This document shows positions 33,233-42,941 of a DNA stretch of 47,892 nucleotides, one piece after another. The translations under genes were made by a program, and so were the position numbers. Origin of the DNA: Rhodomicrobium sp. R_RK_3 (GTDB lineage Bacteria > Pseudomonadota > Alphaproteobacteria > Rhizobiales > Rhodomicrobiaceae); the NCBI RefSeq assembly GCF_002198715.1, contig NZ_MWLK01000025.1, positions 1-47,892 on the forward strand, read 5' to 3'. The notes below the pieces were generated by a model, which was not told where the DNA came from, ran no database searches, and saw only the letters and a list, made by a program, of their open reading frames with translations. Position 1 is the first letter of the stretch. Every line of letters begins with the position of its first letter.

Positions 33233-36200
33233 TTAAACCGCGCTCGGCGCCGGCGCTTGCTCCACCGACGGCGCGGGCTTGCCGCGGCGGCGGAGCTTGT
33301 CGAGGAAGATGTAGATCACCGGCGTCGTGTAGACGGTCAGCACTTGCGACACGGCGAGGCCGCCGATGATGGTCAGCCCGAGCGGGATGCGCAGTTCCGA
33401 GCCGGGGCCGGTCGCCAGGATCAGCGGCAGCGCGCCCAGCATGGCGGCGAGCGTCGTCATCAGGATCGGGCGGAAACGGTCGTGGCAGGCATGGCGGATC
33501 GCCTCCTCGCCGGTCAGGCCGCGCGAGCGCTCCGCTTCCAGCGCGAAATCGACCAGCATGATGCCGTTCTTCTTGACGATGCCGATCAAGAGGATGATGC
33601 CGATCAGCGCGATCAGCGATAGTTCGCTCCCCGTGGCGTGCAGGATCAGCAGCGCGCCGAGCCCGGCCGAGGGCAGGGTGGAGAGGATCGTCAGCGGGTG
33701 GACGAGATCTTCATAAAGAATGCCGAGCACGAGATAGACGGTGATCAGCGCGGCAAGGATCAGGAGCGGCTGCTGCGTGCCCTGCTGCGACTGCGTGGCG
33801 GTGTCGCCGGCGAGCTGGACCCGGATCGTCCCGGGCATGCGGAGCTTGTTCAGCGCCTCCATGATGCCGTCGACGGCGCCTTCCAGGGTCTCATTTTCCT
33901 TCAGGTTGAAGCTGATGGTGACGGCCGGAAACTGGTTCTGATGGTTGACCACCAGCGGCGCCGATGACGTGGTGATGGTGGCGAAGGCCGAGATCGGCAC
34001 TTCGGCGCCGCGGCTGCTGGTGACGAAGATGCGCGCGAGGCCGTCGAGGCTGCGCTGCAATTTCGGGTCGGCTTCGAGGATGACACGATATTGGTTGCGG
34101 TCGCCGTAGATGGTCGAGACTTCGCGCTCGCTGAAGGCGTTGTTCAGCGCCGAATTCACCGCCCGCATGGAGACGCCGAGATGGGCGGCGCGGTCGCGGT
34201 CGATCTGGATGAAGGCTTGCGGGCCGCCGGCCTCGCGGTCGGAATTGACGTCGGTGATGGATGGCACGGTGCGCGCGGCGGCGAGCGCCTTCGGCGTCCA
34301 TTCGGCGAGCGTGGCGAGATCCGTACTCCACAGCGTCACCTGATAGTTCGAGCGCGAGGAGCGCGCGCCGGTGCGGATCGAGGTCGGCGAGTTCAGCGAG
34401 ACTTCGGCGCCGGTGACAACGCGCGTTGCACGGCGCAGCCGCTCGATCACCTCCTGGGTCGTTGCCTCGCGCTCCTCATGCGGCTTCAGCGTCACGAAGA
34501 AGCGGCCCTGATTGTTGGCGCCGAAGCCCGACGTGCCGCCGATCGAGGCGCCGACGCTGACGACATCGGGGTCCTTGCGGATGATATCGGTGACCTGATG
34601 GTGCAGCCTGCTGATGGTCTCGAAGGAAACATCGGGCTCGGCGCGCGTCGAGCCCATGATCAGCGTTTCCTCGCCGCTCGGAATGAGGCCCTTGGGCAGC
34701 ACGAAGAAGGTCATCACCGTAAGGGCGAGCACGACGAAGGTCGTCATCAGCATCAGGAAGCGGTGCGCGAGCGCCCAGTCCAGCGAGCGTTCATAGAGTG
34801 CGCTGAGCCGTTCCAGCACCGGCTCGATGCGGCGGTCGAGCCAGGTTTCGCGCGGCTGCGGCAGGCGGCGCATGAAGCGGCCGCAGATCATCGGCGTCAG
34901 GGTGAGCGAGATCACCGCCGAGATAATGATGGAGAAGGCGAGCGTCCAGCCGAATTCGCCCAGGATGCGGCCGAGCACGCCGGGCATGAACAGCAGCGGG
35001 ATGAAGGCGGCGATCAGCGAGATGCTGATCGAGACGATGGTGAAGCCGATCTGCTTGGCGCCTGCCATCGCCGCCTCGACGGGGCGCAGCCCGGCCTGCA
35101 TGTTGCGGTAGCAATTCTCGATCATGACGATGGCGTCATCGACGACGAAGCCGACCGAAATCGTCAGCGCCAGCAGCGAGATGTTGTCGAGGCTGAAGCC
35201 GGCGAACCACATCAGGATCACCGTTCCGGCGAGCGACAGAGGCACCGAGATCATCGCGGCAAAGGTCGGCACCAGCCGGCGCAGAAAGACGAACACGACG
35301 AGCGTAACCAGCGCGATGCTGGCGCTCAGCGTGATTTCGAGATCCTTGATGCTGGTGCGGATGCCGGTCGTGCGGTCGGACATGACGGAGATGTTCATGT
35401 CCGGCGGGATCAGCGCCTTCAGCTCGGGCAGCATCGCGTTGATCGCATCGACCGTCTCGACGATATTGCCCTCCGCCGTCTTCTGGATGATGAGGATGAC
35501 GGCCGGGTCCTTGTTGAACCAGCCGTCGCTGAGGCGGCTCGACCGGCTCTGCTCGATCTTGGCGATATCGCCCAGCCGGACGACGATGCCGTTCTGGTTC
35601 TTCAGCACGATCGAGGCGTAGTCCGCAACGGTGCGGAGCTGGCCACCGGTCGAGACGACGAAGGATTTCTCCGGCCCGTCGATCTGGCCGAGCGGCAGAA
35701 GCGCATTGGCATCCGAGATCGCGGCGCGCACATCCTCGAGTCCGATGCCGCGCGCGTTCAGAGCCGCCGGCTCGACCGTCACCCGGATGGCGGGCTGCTG
35801 CGAGCCGCCGAGCTGCACTTCGGCAACGCCGGGGACGCTCGCCAGTCGCGTCGCGAGGACGAGGTCGGCGATGTCGTAAATATCCTCCGGCTTCCGGATC
35901 GGCGAGGTGACGGCGAGGATCAGGATCGGCGTCGCGGAGGGGTTGGATTTGCGCACGGTCGGGCGGCGGCTGAGATTGCCGGGCAGGTCGGCCTGGGCGC
36001 CGTTGATGGCGGCCTGCACGTCGCGCGCGGCATCCTCGATGTCGCGGCTCAGCTCGAATTGCACCGACACGTTGGACGAGCCGAGGCGGCTTGTCGAGGT
36101 CAGCTCGGTGATGCCGGAGATCTCGCCGATGCGGCGCTCGAGCGGCGCGGCGACGGTCGCGGCCATGGTTTCGGGATCGGCGCCGGGCTGGCTGGCGCGC

Positions 36201-36340
36201 ACCGAGAGCGTCGGCAGATCGACATTGGGCAGATTGGCGACCGGCAGGTCCTCATAGGCGACGATGCCGGCAATGAAGAGGCCAATGGCGAGCAATACGG
36301 TTCCGACCGGCCGCCGGATGAAGGGCGCCGAGATGTTCAT
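33233..36340 (-). CDS. mdtC: RND multidrug efflux permease, MdtC-like
   Basis: A 1035-residue inner-membrane proton/drug antiporter of the HAE1 RND family. The N-terminus SAPFIRRPVGTVLLAIGLF begins the first helix. The proton-relay Asp pair is D401-D402 in VGFVVDDAIVMIEN, and the TM10 Lys lies in LLIGIVKKNGIMLVDFALE. Two large periplasmic loops (about 30-335 and 560-870) carry the porter and docking domains. Its ATG overlaps the stop of the preceding permease by 4 bases (ATGA), as expected for MdtB/MdtC pairs that form a mixed trimer. It is the last gene of the operon, with a repeat/terminator beyond it. The substrates cannot be predicted. Confidence 0.9.
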   Translation of the reverse strand: MNISAPFIRRPVGTVLLAIGLFIAGIVAYEDLPVANLPNVDLPTLSVRASQPGADPETMAATVAAPLERRIGEISGITELTSTSRLGSSNVSVQFELSRDIEDAARDVQAAINGAQADLPGNLSRRPTVRKSNPSATPILILAVTSPIRKPEDIYDIADLVLATRLASVPGVAEVQLGGSQQPAIRVTVEPAALNARGIGLEDVRAAISDANALLPLGQIDGPEKSFVVSTGGQLRTVADYASIVLKNQNGIVVRLGDIAKIEQSRSSRLSDGWFNKDPAVILIIQKTAEGNIVETVDAINAMLPELKALIPPDMNISVMSDRTTGIRTSIKDLEITLSASIALVTLVVFVFLRRLVPTFAAMISVPLSLAGTVILMWFAGFSLDNISLLALTISVGFVVDDAIVMIENCYRNMQAGLRPVEAAMAGAKQIGFTIVSISISLIAAFIPLLFMPGVLGRILGEFGWTLAFSIIISAVISLTLTPMICGRFMRRLPQPRETWLDRRIEPVLERLSALYERSLDWALAHRFLMLMTTFVVLALTVMTFFVLPKGLIPSGEETLIMGSTRAEPDVSFETISRLHHQVTDIIRKDPDVVSVGASIGGTSGFGANNQGRFFVTLKPHEEREATTQEVIERLRRATRVVTGAEVSLNSPTSIRTGARSSRSNYQVTLWSTDLATLAEWTPKALAAARTVPSITDVNSDREAGGPQAFIQIDRDRAAHLGVSMRAVNSALNNAFSEREVSTIYGDRNQYRVILEADPKLQRSLDGLARIFVTSSRGAEVPISAFATITTSSAPLVVNHQNQFPAVTISFNLKENETLEGAVDGIMEALNKLRMPGTIRVQLAGDTATQSQQGTQQPLLILAALITVYLVLGILYEDLVHPLTILSTLPSAGLGALLILHATGSELSLIALIGIILLIGIVKKNGIMLVDFALEAERSRGLTGEEAIRHACHDRFRPILMTTLAAMLGALPLILATGPGSELRIPLGLTIIGGLAVSQVLTVYTTPVIYIFLDKLRRRGKPAPSVEQAPAPSAV

Positions 36341-39300
36341 CGCGCCTCCGGGCTCCGCGCGGGCTCCAGCGTCTCGCCGCCGCCGCCGAGATCATGCGGC
36401 AATTGTTCGAAGCCGGTCTCGCCGCCGACACGCCTGACGATGCGCTCGCGCAGCCGCTCCATGGCCAGATAGATGACGGGCGTGGTGTAGAGCGTCAGAA
36501 GCTGGCTCAGCAGCAGGCCGCCGATGATGGTGATGCCGAGCGGGACGCGCAGCTCCGCGCCGGGGCCATGGCCGAGCGCCAGCGGGATCGCCCCGAACAA
36601 GGCGGCGAAGGTCGTCATCATGATCGGGCGGAAGCGCAACAGGCAGGCTTCGCGGATGGCGTCATAGGCGGACATGCCGCGCTCGCGTTCGGCGTCGAGC
36701 GCGAAGTCGATCATGATGATGGCGTTCTTCTTGACGATGCCCATCAGCAGGATGACGCCGATCAGCGCCACGAAGGTGAATTCGAGGCCGTAGAATTCCA
36801 GCGCCAGCAGCGCGCCGATGCCGGCCGACGGCAGCGTCGAGAGAATGGTCAGCGGGTGGATGAAGCTCTCATAGAGCACGCCGAGCACGATATAGATGAC
36901 GATCAGCGCGGCCAGGATCAGATAGGGCTGGCTTTGCAGCGATGAGTTGAATTCCTCCACCGCGCCTTCGAAGCTGCCGCTGATCGAGGAGGGCAGGCCG
37001 ATCGAGGCGGAGGTTTGCCGGATGGCGGCGACGGCCTGGTCGAGCGAGGTGCCGCGCGCGAGATTGAAGCTGATCGTCGCCGCCGGGAATTGCTGCAGCC
37101 GGTGGACGGCGAGCGGCCGCGTCGTGCGCTCGATGGTGGCGAAGGAGGAGAGCGGGATCTGGCCGGTGCGCCGCGCCGCATCCTGATTGACGCCGGTCGA
37201 GCCGTTCGAGCCGGTGGAGGCCGTCGCCGTGGTCGTACTCGCGCCTGTGCTCAGCGACGCGCCGGGCACGAACAGCCTTTCAAGCGCCGACGGATCGGTC
37301 TGGAAGGCCGGATCGGCTTCGAGCACGACGCGATATTGGTTCGACTGGCCGTAGATGGTGGAAACCTGACGCTGGCCGAAGGCATTGTAGAGCGCATTGT
37401 TGACGTCCTGCATGGAGACGCCGAGCCGCCCCGCCGCCACCCGGTCGACATTGACGACGAGGGCGAGGCCGCCTTCCTGCAGATCGGTGGAGACCTGCCG
37501 CAGCTCGGGCCGGGCCTTCAGCGCCGCCAGCATCCGCCCCGCCCATTCCGAGAAATCGGCCGGATCGGTGCTCGACAGCACATATTGATATTGGGTGCGG
37601 CTCTTGCGCGTGCCGATCTGGATGTCCTGCACCACCTGGAAATAGCTGGCGATGCCACGCACCCGCCGCGCCCCCCTGGTCAGGCGCCTGACGATCTCGT
37701 CGGCGGTCGCCTCGCGGTCCGATTTCGGCTTCAGCGTCACGGCGAAATGGCCGATATTGGGCGCGCTGTTGGTCGCGCCGACGCCGACGATGGAGACGAC
37801 GCCGAGGACGTCCGGATCGCGCCGGATGACGGCCTCGACCTGGTTCTGCAGGCTCTGCAGCTTCTCGAAGGAGACATCCGCCCCGGCCTGGGTCTCGACG
37901 GTCAGGAAGCCGGTATCCTGGTCCGGCAGAAAGCCTTTCGGGATGGCGAGATAGAGCATCACCGTCAGCACGAAGGTTGCGGCGGCGACGATCAGCGTCA
38001 GCCCCTGGAAGCGCAGCACGACATCCAGTGTAACGCGGTAGAAGGTCGCCATGGCGTCGAGTGGGGCTTCCAGCACGCGGGCGATCAGCGTCGGGCGCTC
38101 ATGGCCGGTATGCGGGCGCAACAGACGCGCGCACATCATCGGCGTCAGCGTCAGCGAGACGATGGCGGAGACGACGACGGCGATGGTCAGGGTCAGCGCG
38201 AATTCCTGGAACAGCCGCCCGACGATGCCGGTCATGAACAGAAGCGGGATGAACACCGCGATCAGCGACACCGTCAGCGAGATGATGGTGAAGCCGATTT
38301 CGCCCGCGCCCTTGAAGGCCGCCTCCATCGGCGACAGGCCCTTCTCGATATAGCGGACGATGTTTTCGATCATCACGATGGCGTCGTCGACGACGAAGCC
38401 GGTGGCGATGGTCAGCGCCATCAGCGAGAGATTGTCGAGGCTGAAGCCGGCATACCACATCAGCCCGAAGGCCGAGGCGAGCGACAAGGGCAGGGTGATG
38501 CCGGCGACGATGGTCGCCGCCCAGGTGCGCAGGAAGATCAGCACCACCATGATGACGAGGCCGATGCTGAGAACGAGCGTGAACTGCACTTCCGCGACCG
38601 AGGCGCGGATGGTCGCCGTGCGCTCGGCGACGATCTGGGTGCGGATGCCGGCCGGCAGGCCGCGCTCGAGTTCGGGCAGCATCGCCTTGATTCGGTCGAC
38701 CGTGTCGACGATGTTGGCGCCCGGCTGGCGCTGCACGTCGATGACGATGGCCTGGGTGCCGTTATAGCGGCCCGAGGCGCGGACATTTTCGAGGCCCGAG
38801 ACGATCTTGGCGACGTCCTTGAGCAGAATAGGCGCGCCGTTCGAATAGGCGACGACGACGTTCTTGTAGCTCTCGGCGTCCTCCAATTGATCGTTGGCGC
38901 CGATCGTATAGGCGCGCGCCGCGCCGTTCAGCGTGCCCTTGGCGCCGGTGACATTGGCGTCGGCGATGGCGGTGCGCAGCGTCTCCATGCTGATGCCGTA
39001 GGAAGCGAGCCGCGACAGGTCGGCCTGGATGCGCACGGCGGGGCGCATATTGCCCTGCACGGTGACATGGCCGACGCCGCTCACCTGACTGAGGCGCGGC
39101 GTCATGTAGGTGTCGCCGAAATCGCTGAGCGTCTCCATCGAGACATTGTTCGAGGTCAGCGCTATGGTGATGATCGGCGGGTCGGACGGGTTGACCTTGG
39201 CGTAGGTCGGCGGATAGGGCAGGCCGTCCGGCAGGTCGCCCTCGGCGGCGCTGATGGCGGATTGCACGTCCTGGCCGGCCGCGTTGATGTCGCGGTCGAG

Positions 39301-39588
39301 GGCGAATTGCAGCGTCACTTGGCTCAGGCCATGCGAACTGGTCGAGGCCATCGAGGTCAGCGCGGTGATCTGGCCGAGCTGGCGCTCCAGCGGCGCGGTG
39401 ACGAGCGCGGCCATGGTGTCGGAGCTGGCGCCGGGGAGCTGGGTGGTGACCTGGATCACCGGGAAATCGACCTGCGGCAGCGAAGAAATCGGCAGGTTGA
39501 TATAAGCGAGGATGCTCGAAAGCAGGACGGCCACCGCCAGCAGCGATGTCGCGACCGGCCGTGCGATGAAAGGCGAGGATACGCTCAT
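36337..39588 (-). CDS. mdtB: RND multidrug efflux permease, MdtB-like
   Basis: A 1083-residue RND permease. The N-terminus SSPFIARPVATSLLAVAV is typical. The relay Asp pair is D401-D402 in TGFVVDDAIVMIEN, and the TM10 Lys in LLMGIVKKNAIIMIDFALD. It is about 45 residues longer than its partner, partly through a Ser/Thr/Gly/Ala-rich insert near residues 776-804 (SLSTGASTTTATASTGSNGS) in the second periplasmic loop. Its ATG overlaps the adaptor stop by 4 bases (ATGA), and the following permease gene overlaps it in the same way. It probably forms a heterotrimer with that partner, as MdtBC does in E. coli. Confidence 0.9.
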   Translation of the reverse strand: MSVSSPFIARPVATSLLAVAVLLSSILAYINLPISSLPQVDFPVIQVTTQLPGASSDTMAALVTAPLERQLGQITALTSMASTSSHGLSQVTLQFALDRDINAAGQDVQSAISAAEGDLPDGLPYPPTYAKVNPSDPPIITIALTSNNVSMETLSDFGDTYMTPRLSQVSGVGHVTVQGNMRPAVRIQADLSRLASYGISMETLRTAIADANVTGAKGTLNGAARAYTIGANDQLEDAESYKNVVVAYSNGAPILLKDVAKIVSGLENVRASGRYNGTQAIVIDVQRQPGANIVDTVDRIKAMLPELERGLPAGIRTQIVAERTATIRASVAEVQFTLVLSIGLVIMVVLIFLRTWAATIVAGITLPLSLASAFGLMWYAGFSLDNLSLMALTIATGFVVDDAIVMIENIVRYIEKGLSPMEAAFKGAGEIGFTIISLTVSLIAVFIPLLFMTGIVGRLFQEFALTLTIAVVVSAIVSLTLTPMMCARLLRPHTGHERPTLIARVLEAPLDAMATFYRVTLDVVLRFQGLTLIVAAATFVLTVMLYLAIPKGFLPDQDTGFLTVETQAGADVSFEKLQSLQNQVEAVIRRDPDVLGVVSIVGVGATNSAPNIGHFAVTLKPKSDREATADEIVRRLTRGARRVRGIASYFQVVQDIQIGTRKSRTQYQYVLSSTDPADFSEWAGRMLAALKARPELRQVSTDLQEGGLALVVNVDRVAAGRLGVSMQDVNNALYNAFGQRQVSTIYGQSNQYRVVLEADPAFQTDPSALERLFVPGASLSTGASTTTATASTGSNGSTGVNQDAARRTGQIPLSSFATIERTTRPLAVHRLQQFPAATISFNLARGTSLDQAVAAIRQTSASIGLPSSISGSFEGAVEEFNSSLQSQPYLILAALIVIYIVLGVLYESFIHPLTILSTLPSAGIGALLALEFYGLEFTFVALIGVILLMGIVKKNAIIMIDFALDAERERGMSAYDAIREACLLRFRPIMMTTFAALFGAIPLALGHGPGAELRVPLGITIIGGLLLSQLLTLYTTPVIYLAMERLRERIVRRVGGETGFEQLPHDLGGGGETLEPARSPEAR

Positions 39589-40940
39589 TGCGCCGGACCG
39601 CCCTCGCGCTGGGCGGCCTTGGCTTCCGGATTGGCGCCGGTCGCGTCGCCCCCCTGCGGCTGTTCGCTCGATGTCGGGCCGGGCGCGGCGGGCTTGGCGC
39701 CGTCGCCCTGGCCGTCCTGATTGCGGCGGCGGCGGCGCTCGCCATTCGGCGCGGCATTCTCGGCGGGCGCGTTCGGGTCGGCGATGCTGACCTTGGAGCC
39801 GTCCTGCAGATTGGAGAAGCCCGAGGTCGCCACCTTCTCGCCCGGCTGGATGCCCTTGCCGATCACGGTCAGGTCCTCGCCTTCCTGGGCGACTTCGACC
39901 GGCACCAGCTTGACCCTGTCCTCCGGCTCGATGCGGTAGACGAAGCGTCCGGCCGCGCCCTGCTGCACGGCGGCGGAGGGGACGACGGTCGCATTGGTCA
40001 GCGTCTTCAGATGCAGGCGGATATTGACGAACTGGCCCGGCCAGAGGCCGAGCGCCTCATTCGGGAAGGTGCCCTTCATGCGCACCGTGCCGGTATTCTG
40101 GTCGATACGGTTGTCGATCACGTCGAGCGCGCCGGTGCCGACGATCTTGCCGCCGACGCTCGCCTCGAGCGCGACCGGGCCGGCCGCCTTCGATTGGATC
40201 AGCTCGCCGACATAGGTCTCGGGCAGGGTGAAGACGACGGAGATCGGCTGGATCTGGGTGATGACGACGATGCCGCCAGTATCGCCGGCCGAGACCAGAT
40301 TGCCGACATCGACCTCGCGCAGGCCGGTGCGGCCGGCCATCGGCGCGACGATGGTGGTGCGGTCGAGATCGGTCTTGGCGTTGTCGATGACGCCCTGGTC
40401 CTGGCGGATCAGCGCCTCGGTCTGGGCGACCAGCGCCTTCTGCGTGTCGGCCTGCTGCTGCGAGCTGTAATTGGCCTTGGCGAGCGATTCATAGCGCACG
40501 AGATCGGCGCGCTGATTGGCGAGCGAGGCCTGATCCTGCGCCTTCTTGGCGACGGCCTGGTCATAGGCGGCCTGGTAGGTGGCCGGATCGATGCGGGCGA
40601 GCACGTCGCCCTGTTTCACATTCTGCCCCTCGGTGAAGCCGACCTCGATCAGCCGGCCGCTGACTTCCGCGCGCACCGTTGCCGTGTTGAAGGCCTGCAC
40701 CGTGCCGACGCCGTGCAGATAGATCGGCACATTCTCGGTCTTGGCCGCTTCGGCGAGGATCGATACCGCGCGGTTCGGGTCCGAGGATCTGCGGCCACGC
40801 CGTCCGCCGCCGCCGCCACCGCCGCGTCCGTTCTCGGCGCTTTCGCCCGGCGGCTTGGGGAAGATCTTGTCCTTATAAATGAACGCGACGGCCGCAGCCG
40901 TCACAAGGATAAGGATCAGGGCAGGCAGAATTCTTTTCAC
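39585..40940 (-). CDS. mdtA: RND efflux periplasmic adaptor (membrane fusion protein), MdtA-like
   Basis: A 451-residue periplasmic adaptor that links the permeases to the outer-membrane channel. The N-terminal anchor is MKRILPALILILVTAAAVAFIY. A Gly/Arg-rich stretch (GRGGGGGGRRGRRSS) follows. The lipoyl halves are visible as TVRAEVSGRLIEVGFTEGQNVKQGDVLARIDP and DRTTIVAPMAGRTGLREVDVGNLVSAGD, with a helical hairpin between (AYDQAVAKKAQDQASLANQRADL). The beta-barrel and proximal domains follow. The tail from about 395 is long and low-complexity (ERRRRRNQDGQGDGAKPAAPG). It starts 37 bases after the outer-membrane-factor gene, and its stop overlaps the first permease by 4 bases. Confidence 0.9.
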   Translation of the reverse strand: MKRILPALILILVTAAAVAFIYKDKIFPKPPGESAENGRGGGGGGGRRGRRSSDPNRAVSILAEAAKTENVPIYLHGVGTVQAFNTATVRAEVSGRLIEVGFTEGQNVKQGDVLARIDPATYQAAYDQAVAKKAQDQASLANQRADLVRYESLAKANYSSQQQADTQKALVAQTEALIRQDQGVIDNAKTDLDRTTIVAPMAGRTGLREVDVGNLVSAGDTGGIVVITQIQPISVVFTLPETYVGELIQSKAAGPVALEASVGGKIVGTGALDVIDNRIDQNTGTVRMKGTFPNEALGLWPGQFVNIRLHLKTLTNATVVPSAAVQQGAAGRFVYRIEPEDRVKLVPVEVAQEGEDLTVIGKGIQPGEKVATSGFSNLQDGSKVSIADPNAPAENAAPNGERRRRRNQDGQGDGAKPAAPGPTSSEQPQGGDATGANPEAKAAQREGGPAQ

Positions 40941-40977
40941 GGCAAAAGCGCCTCAATCTTTAAAAGATCTACAAAAC

Positions 40978-42465
40978 TCATTTCAGCCTCACCGGTATAG
41001 GCACCGCCACCTGAACCGGGACCTGCGCAATTTCGGCGCCCTCCGGAATCTGCCATCCCCCGCCCAAGGCCTGATACAGCGCGACCGTCGCCAGCAGGCG
41101 CGAGAGCCTTGCCTGGGCGACGGAGTCCTCCGCCGCGAACAACGACTGCTGCACGTCCAGGAGCTGCGTCAAATCGATGATGCCGGTCCTGAGCTGCTCT
41201 TCGGAGATCTGATAGGCCCGCCGGGCGGACACCAAGGCGATCTGCAGGAGCCGTTCCTGCTCGGTCGTCTTGGCGAAGGCGGTCAATGCATCCTCGACAT
41301 CCCGGAAGGACGAAATGACCGACAGGCGGTAACGTTCCAGCAGTTCCTGATAGCGCGCTCGATTTAGATCGAGCTCGGCCCGCAAGCCATAGGCGCTAAG
41401 CAGCGGCTGCACCACATTCGCCGCCATTTGATAGAACAAACTGTCCGGCCGGAACAGGTTCTTGAACGCCTCGCTCTGAAAACCGCCCTGTCCGGTGATC
41501 GAAATGCTGGGGAAGAGCGCCGCGCGGGCCTGCGAGACATTGAAGCTGGCGGCGGCGAGCTGGGCTTCGGCGAAGGCGATGTCCGGGCGGCGGCAAAGCA
41601 GGTCCGAGGGCAGTCCGGCGGCGATGCGGGGCACGCGGATCGAGAACAGATCTTCCTTGTCGAGATTGAAATGCTCCGGCACCGAGCCGAGCAGCACGGC
41701 GAGCGCATTGACGAATTGCTTGTAGCTCTGCTCCAGCGGCGGGATCTGCGCCCGCACATTGGCGGTCAGCGTTTCCTGCTGGGCGACATCGAGACCGGAA
41801 GCCGTGCCGGCCGCGTTGCGCGCCTTGATCGCGTCCAGCGTCCGCTGGGCGATGCCCAGATTGCGGCGGGCGATCTCGATCCGCTTTCGCACCGTGACGG
41901 CGTTGAAATAGGTCTCGGCGACGCTCGACACCGTCTCGATGGCGACGACCGCCCCGTCATAGCGGCTGGCGAGGGCGCTCGCCTGCGCCGAATAGCGCCC
42001 GGCCCGGTTGCGGCCCCAGAAATCGAGTTCATAGCTGGCGACGAGGGCGGCGGTGACATTGGTCGAGCGCCCGCGTCCAGCCCCCGAGCCGCCATAGGCT
42101 TGGCTGGCATCGCCCTCGAAATCGAGCAGCGGGATCAGCGCTTGCGTGGCGATGCGCACCTGGGCATCGGCCTGATGGATGCGGGCGACCGCCTGCGCGA
42201 TGTCGAGATTGGAGGCGCGCGCCGTGGAGACCAGCTCAGCCAGCGGGCGCGAGCGGTACATCTCGAAATCCTGCTCCAGCAGCGGCTTGGAGCCTTGCAG
42301 GCTCGCGGTGGTGAACTCGGTCGGCACGTCGATTACGGGGTCGGGCACGTTGGGGTTGAGAATGCACCCGCTCAGCAGCACTGCGGATGGCGCAAGCGCC
42401 CACAATCGCCGCGCGCGCCGCCACGACGCCGCCGGTCCCAATGCGGGAATCCTCGCCTTCGCCAC
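40978..42465 (-). CDS. Outer-membrane efflux factor, NodT/OprM-type lipoprotein
   Basis: A 495-residue TolC-like outer-membrane channel subunit. The signal ends in a lipobox, AVLLSGC, so it is a lipidated NodT/OprM-type factor. Two outer-membrane efflux repeats are visible: LAELVSTARASNLDIAQAVARIHQADAQVRIATQALIPLLDFEGDAS, and SDLLCRRPDIAFAEAQLAAASFNVSQARAALFPSISITGQGGF. The typical end EEQLRTGIIDLTQLLDVQQSLFAAEDSVAQARLSRLLATVALYQALGGGW follows. GTG 42465 has AGGAG about 10 bases before it. The TTG at 42483 overlaps that site and is less likely. It is the first gene of the operon, so the whole pump is one transcript read leftwards. Confidence 0.9.
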   Translation of the reverse strand: MAKARIPALGPAASWRRARRLWALAPSAVLLSGCILNPNVPDPVIDVPTEFTTASLQGSKPLLEQDFEMYRSRPLAELVSTARASNLDIAQAVARIHQADAQVRIATQALIPLLDFEGDASQAYGGSGAGRGRSTNVTAALVASYELDFWGRNRAGRYSAQASALASRYDGAVVAIETVSSVAETYFNAVTVRKRIEIARRNLGIAQRTLDAIKARNAAGTASGLDVAQQETLTANVRAQIPPLEQSYKQFVNALAVLLGSVPEHFNLDKEDLFSIRVPRIAAGLPSDLLCRRPDIAFAEAQLAAASFNVSQARAALFPSISITGQGGFQSEAFKNLFRPDSLFYQMAANVVQPLLSAYGLRAELDLNRARYQELLERYRLSVISSFRDVEDALTAFAKTTEQERLLQIALVSARRAYQISEEQLRTGIIDLTQLLDVQQSLFAAEDSVAQARLSRLLATVALYQALGGGWQIPEGAEIAQVPVQVAVPIPVRLK

Positions 42466-42941
42466 CGTCCCCGTCTCCTGCAAACAGTCCCCACCTGCGC
42501 GGCGTCACGGTGCCGCGATTCGCTTGGAACCAAAGACTATTACGCCCCGGCCAAGGCATTTGCCCGTCCCTCAACGGAGAATGCCGCAGCCTGAATTCGG
42601 CGCCATAGTGATTGGCAGTCAACCCCCTGTCGAGCAGATAAGTGTAATCATGTTTTACTAAATTTGCGGCGTGACATTGCTGCAATCCCAGCCTTGGACG
42701 GCCCAGTTGTGCCTGCGCCGATGGGTCGCTGTAGATGGTTGTACGCCTTTCGTCCACAGGCCGGCTGATCGGGCTCGTGTCGCCGCCGGAAAGGGTGCTA
42801 ACTCCGCCCGGGCGAATTCCCGATCGGCCCTATGCCACAATTAAGCGCTAAAGCAGGGCTCTAACGAACTTCCATAAATCCCGGACCAGGAAGACGCGGA
42901 CGCCTCGAGTGGCCAGCGCGCACAATGGGAGCGATAGACTT
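42466..42941. other. Divergent intergenic region of the RND operon and the MscS gene
   Basis: These 476 bases separate two divergent genes and should hold the promoters of both. The stretch 42640-42670 (AAGTGTAATCATGTTTTACTAAATT) is AT-rich in a GC-rich setting and may contain promoter or operator elements. I find no convincing paired boxes, no regulator gene of TetR or MarR type, and no coding frame with a ribosome site. Confidence 0.4.

Noticed and set aside
34091-39720. Open frames of 793 and 901 codons on the plus strand opposite the two RND permeases
   Set aside because: Both permeases are full length with intact proton-relay motifs. The opposite frames are low-complexity shadows without ribosome sites.
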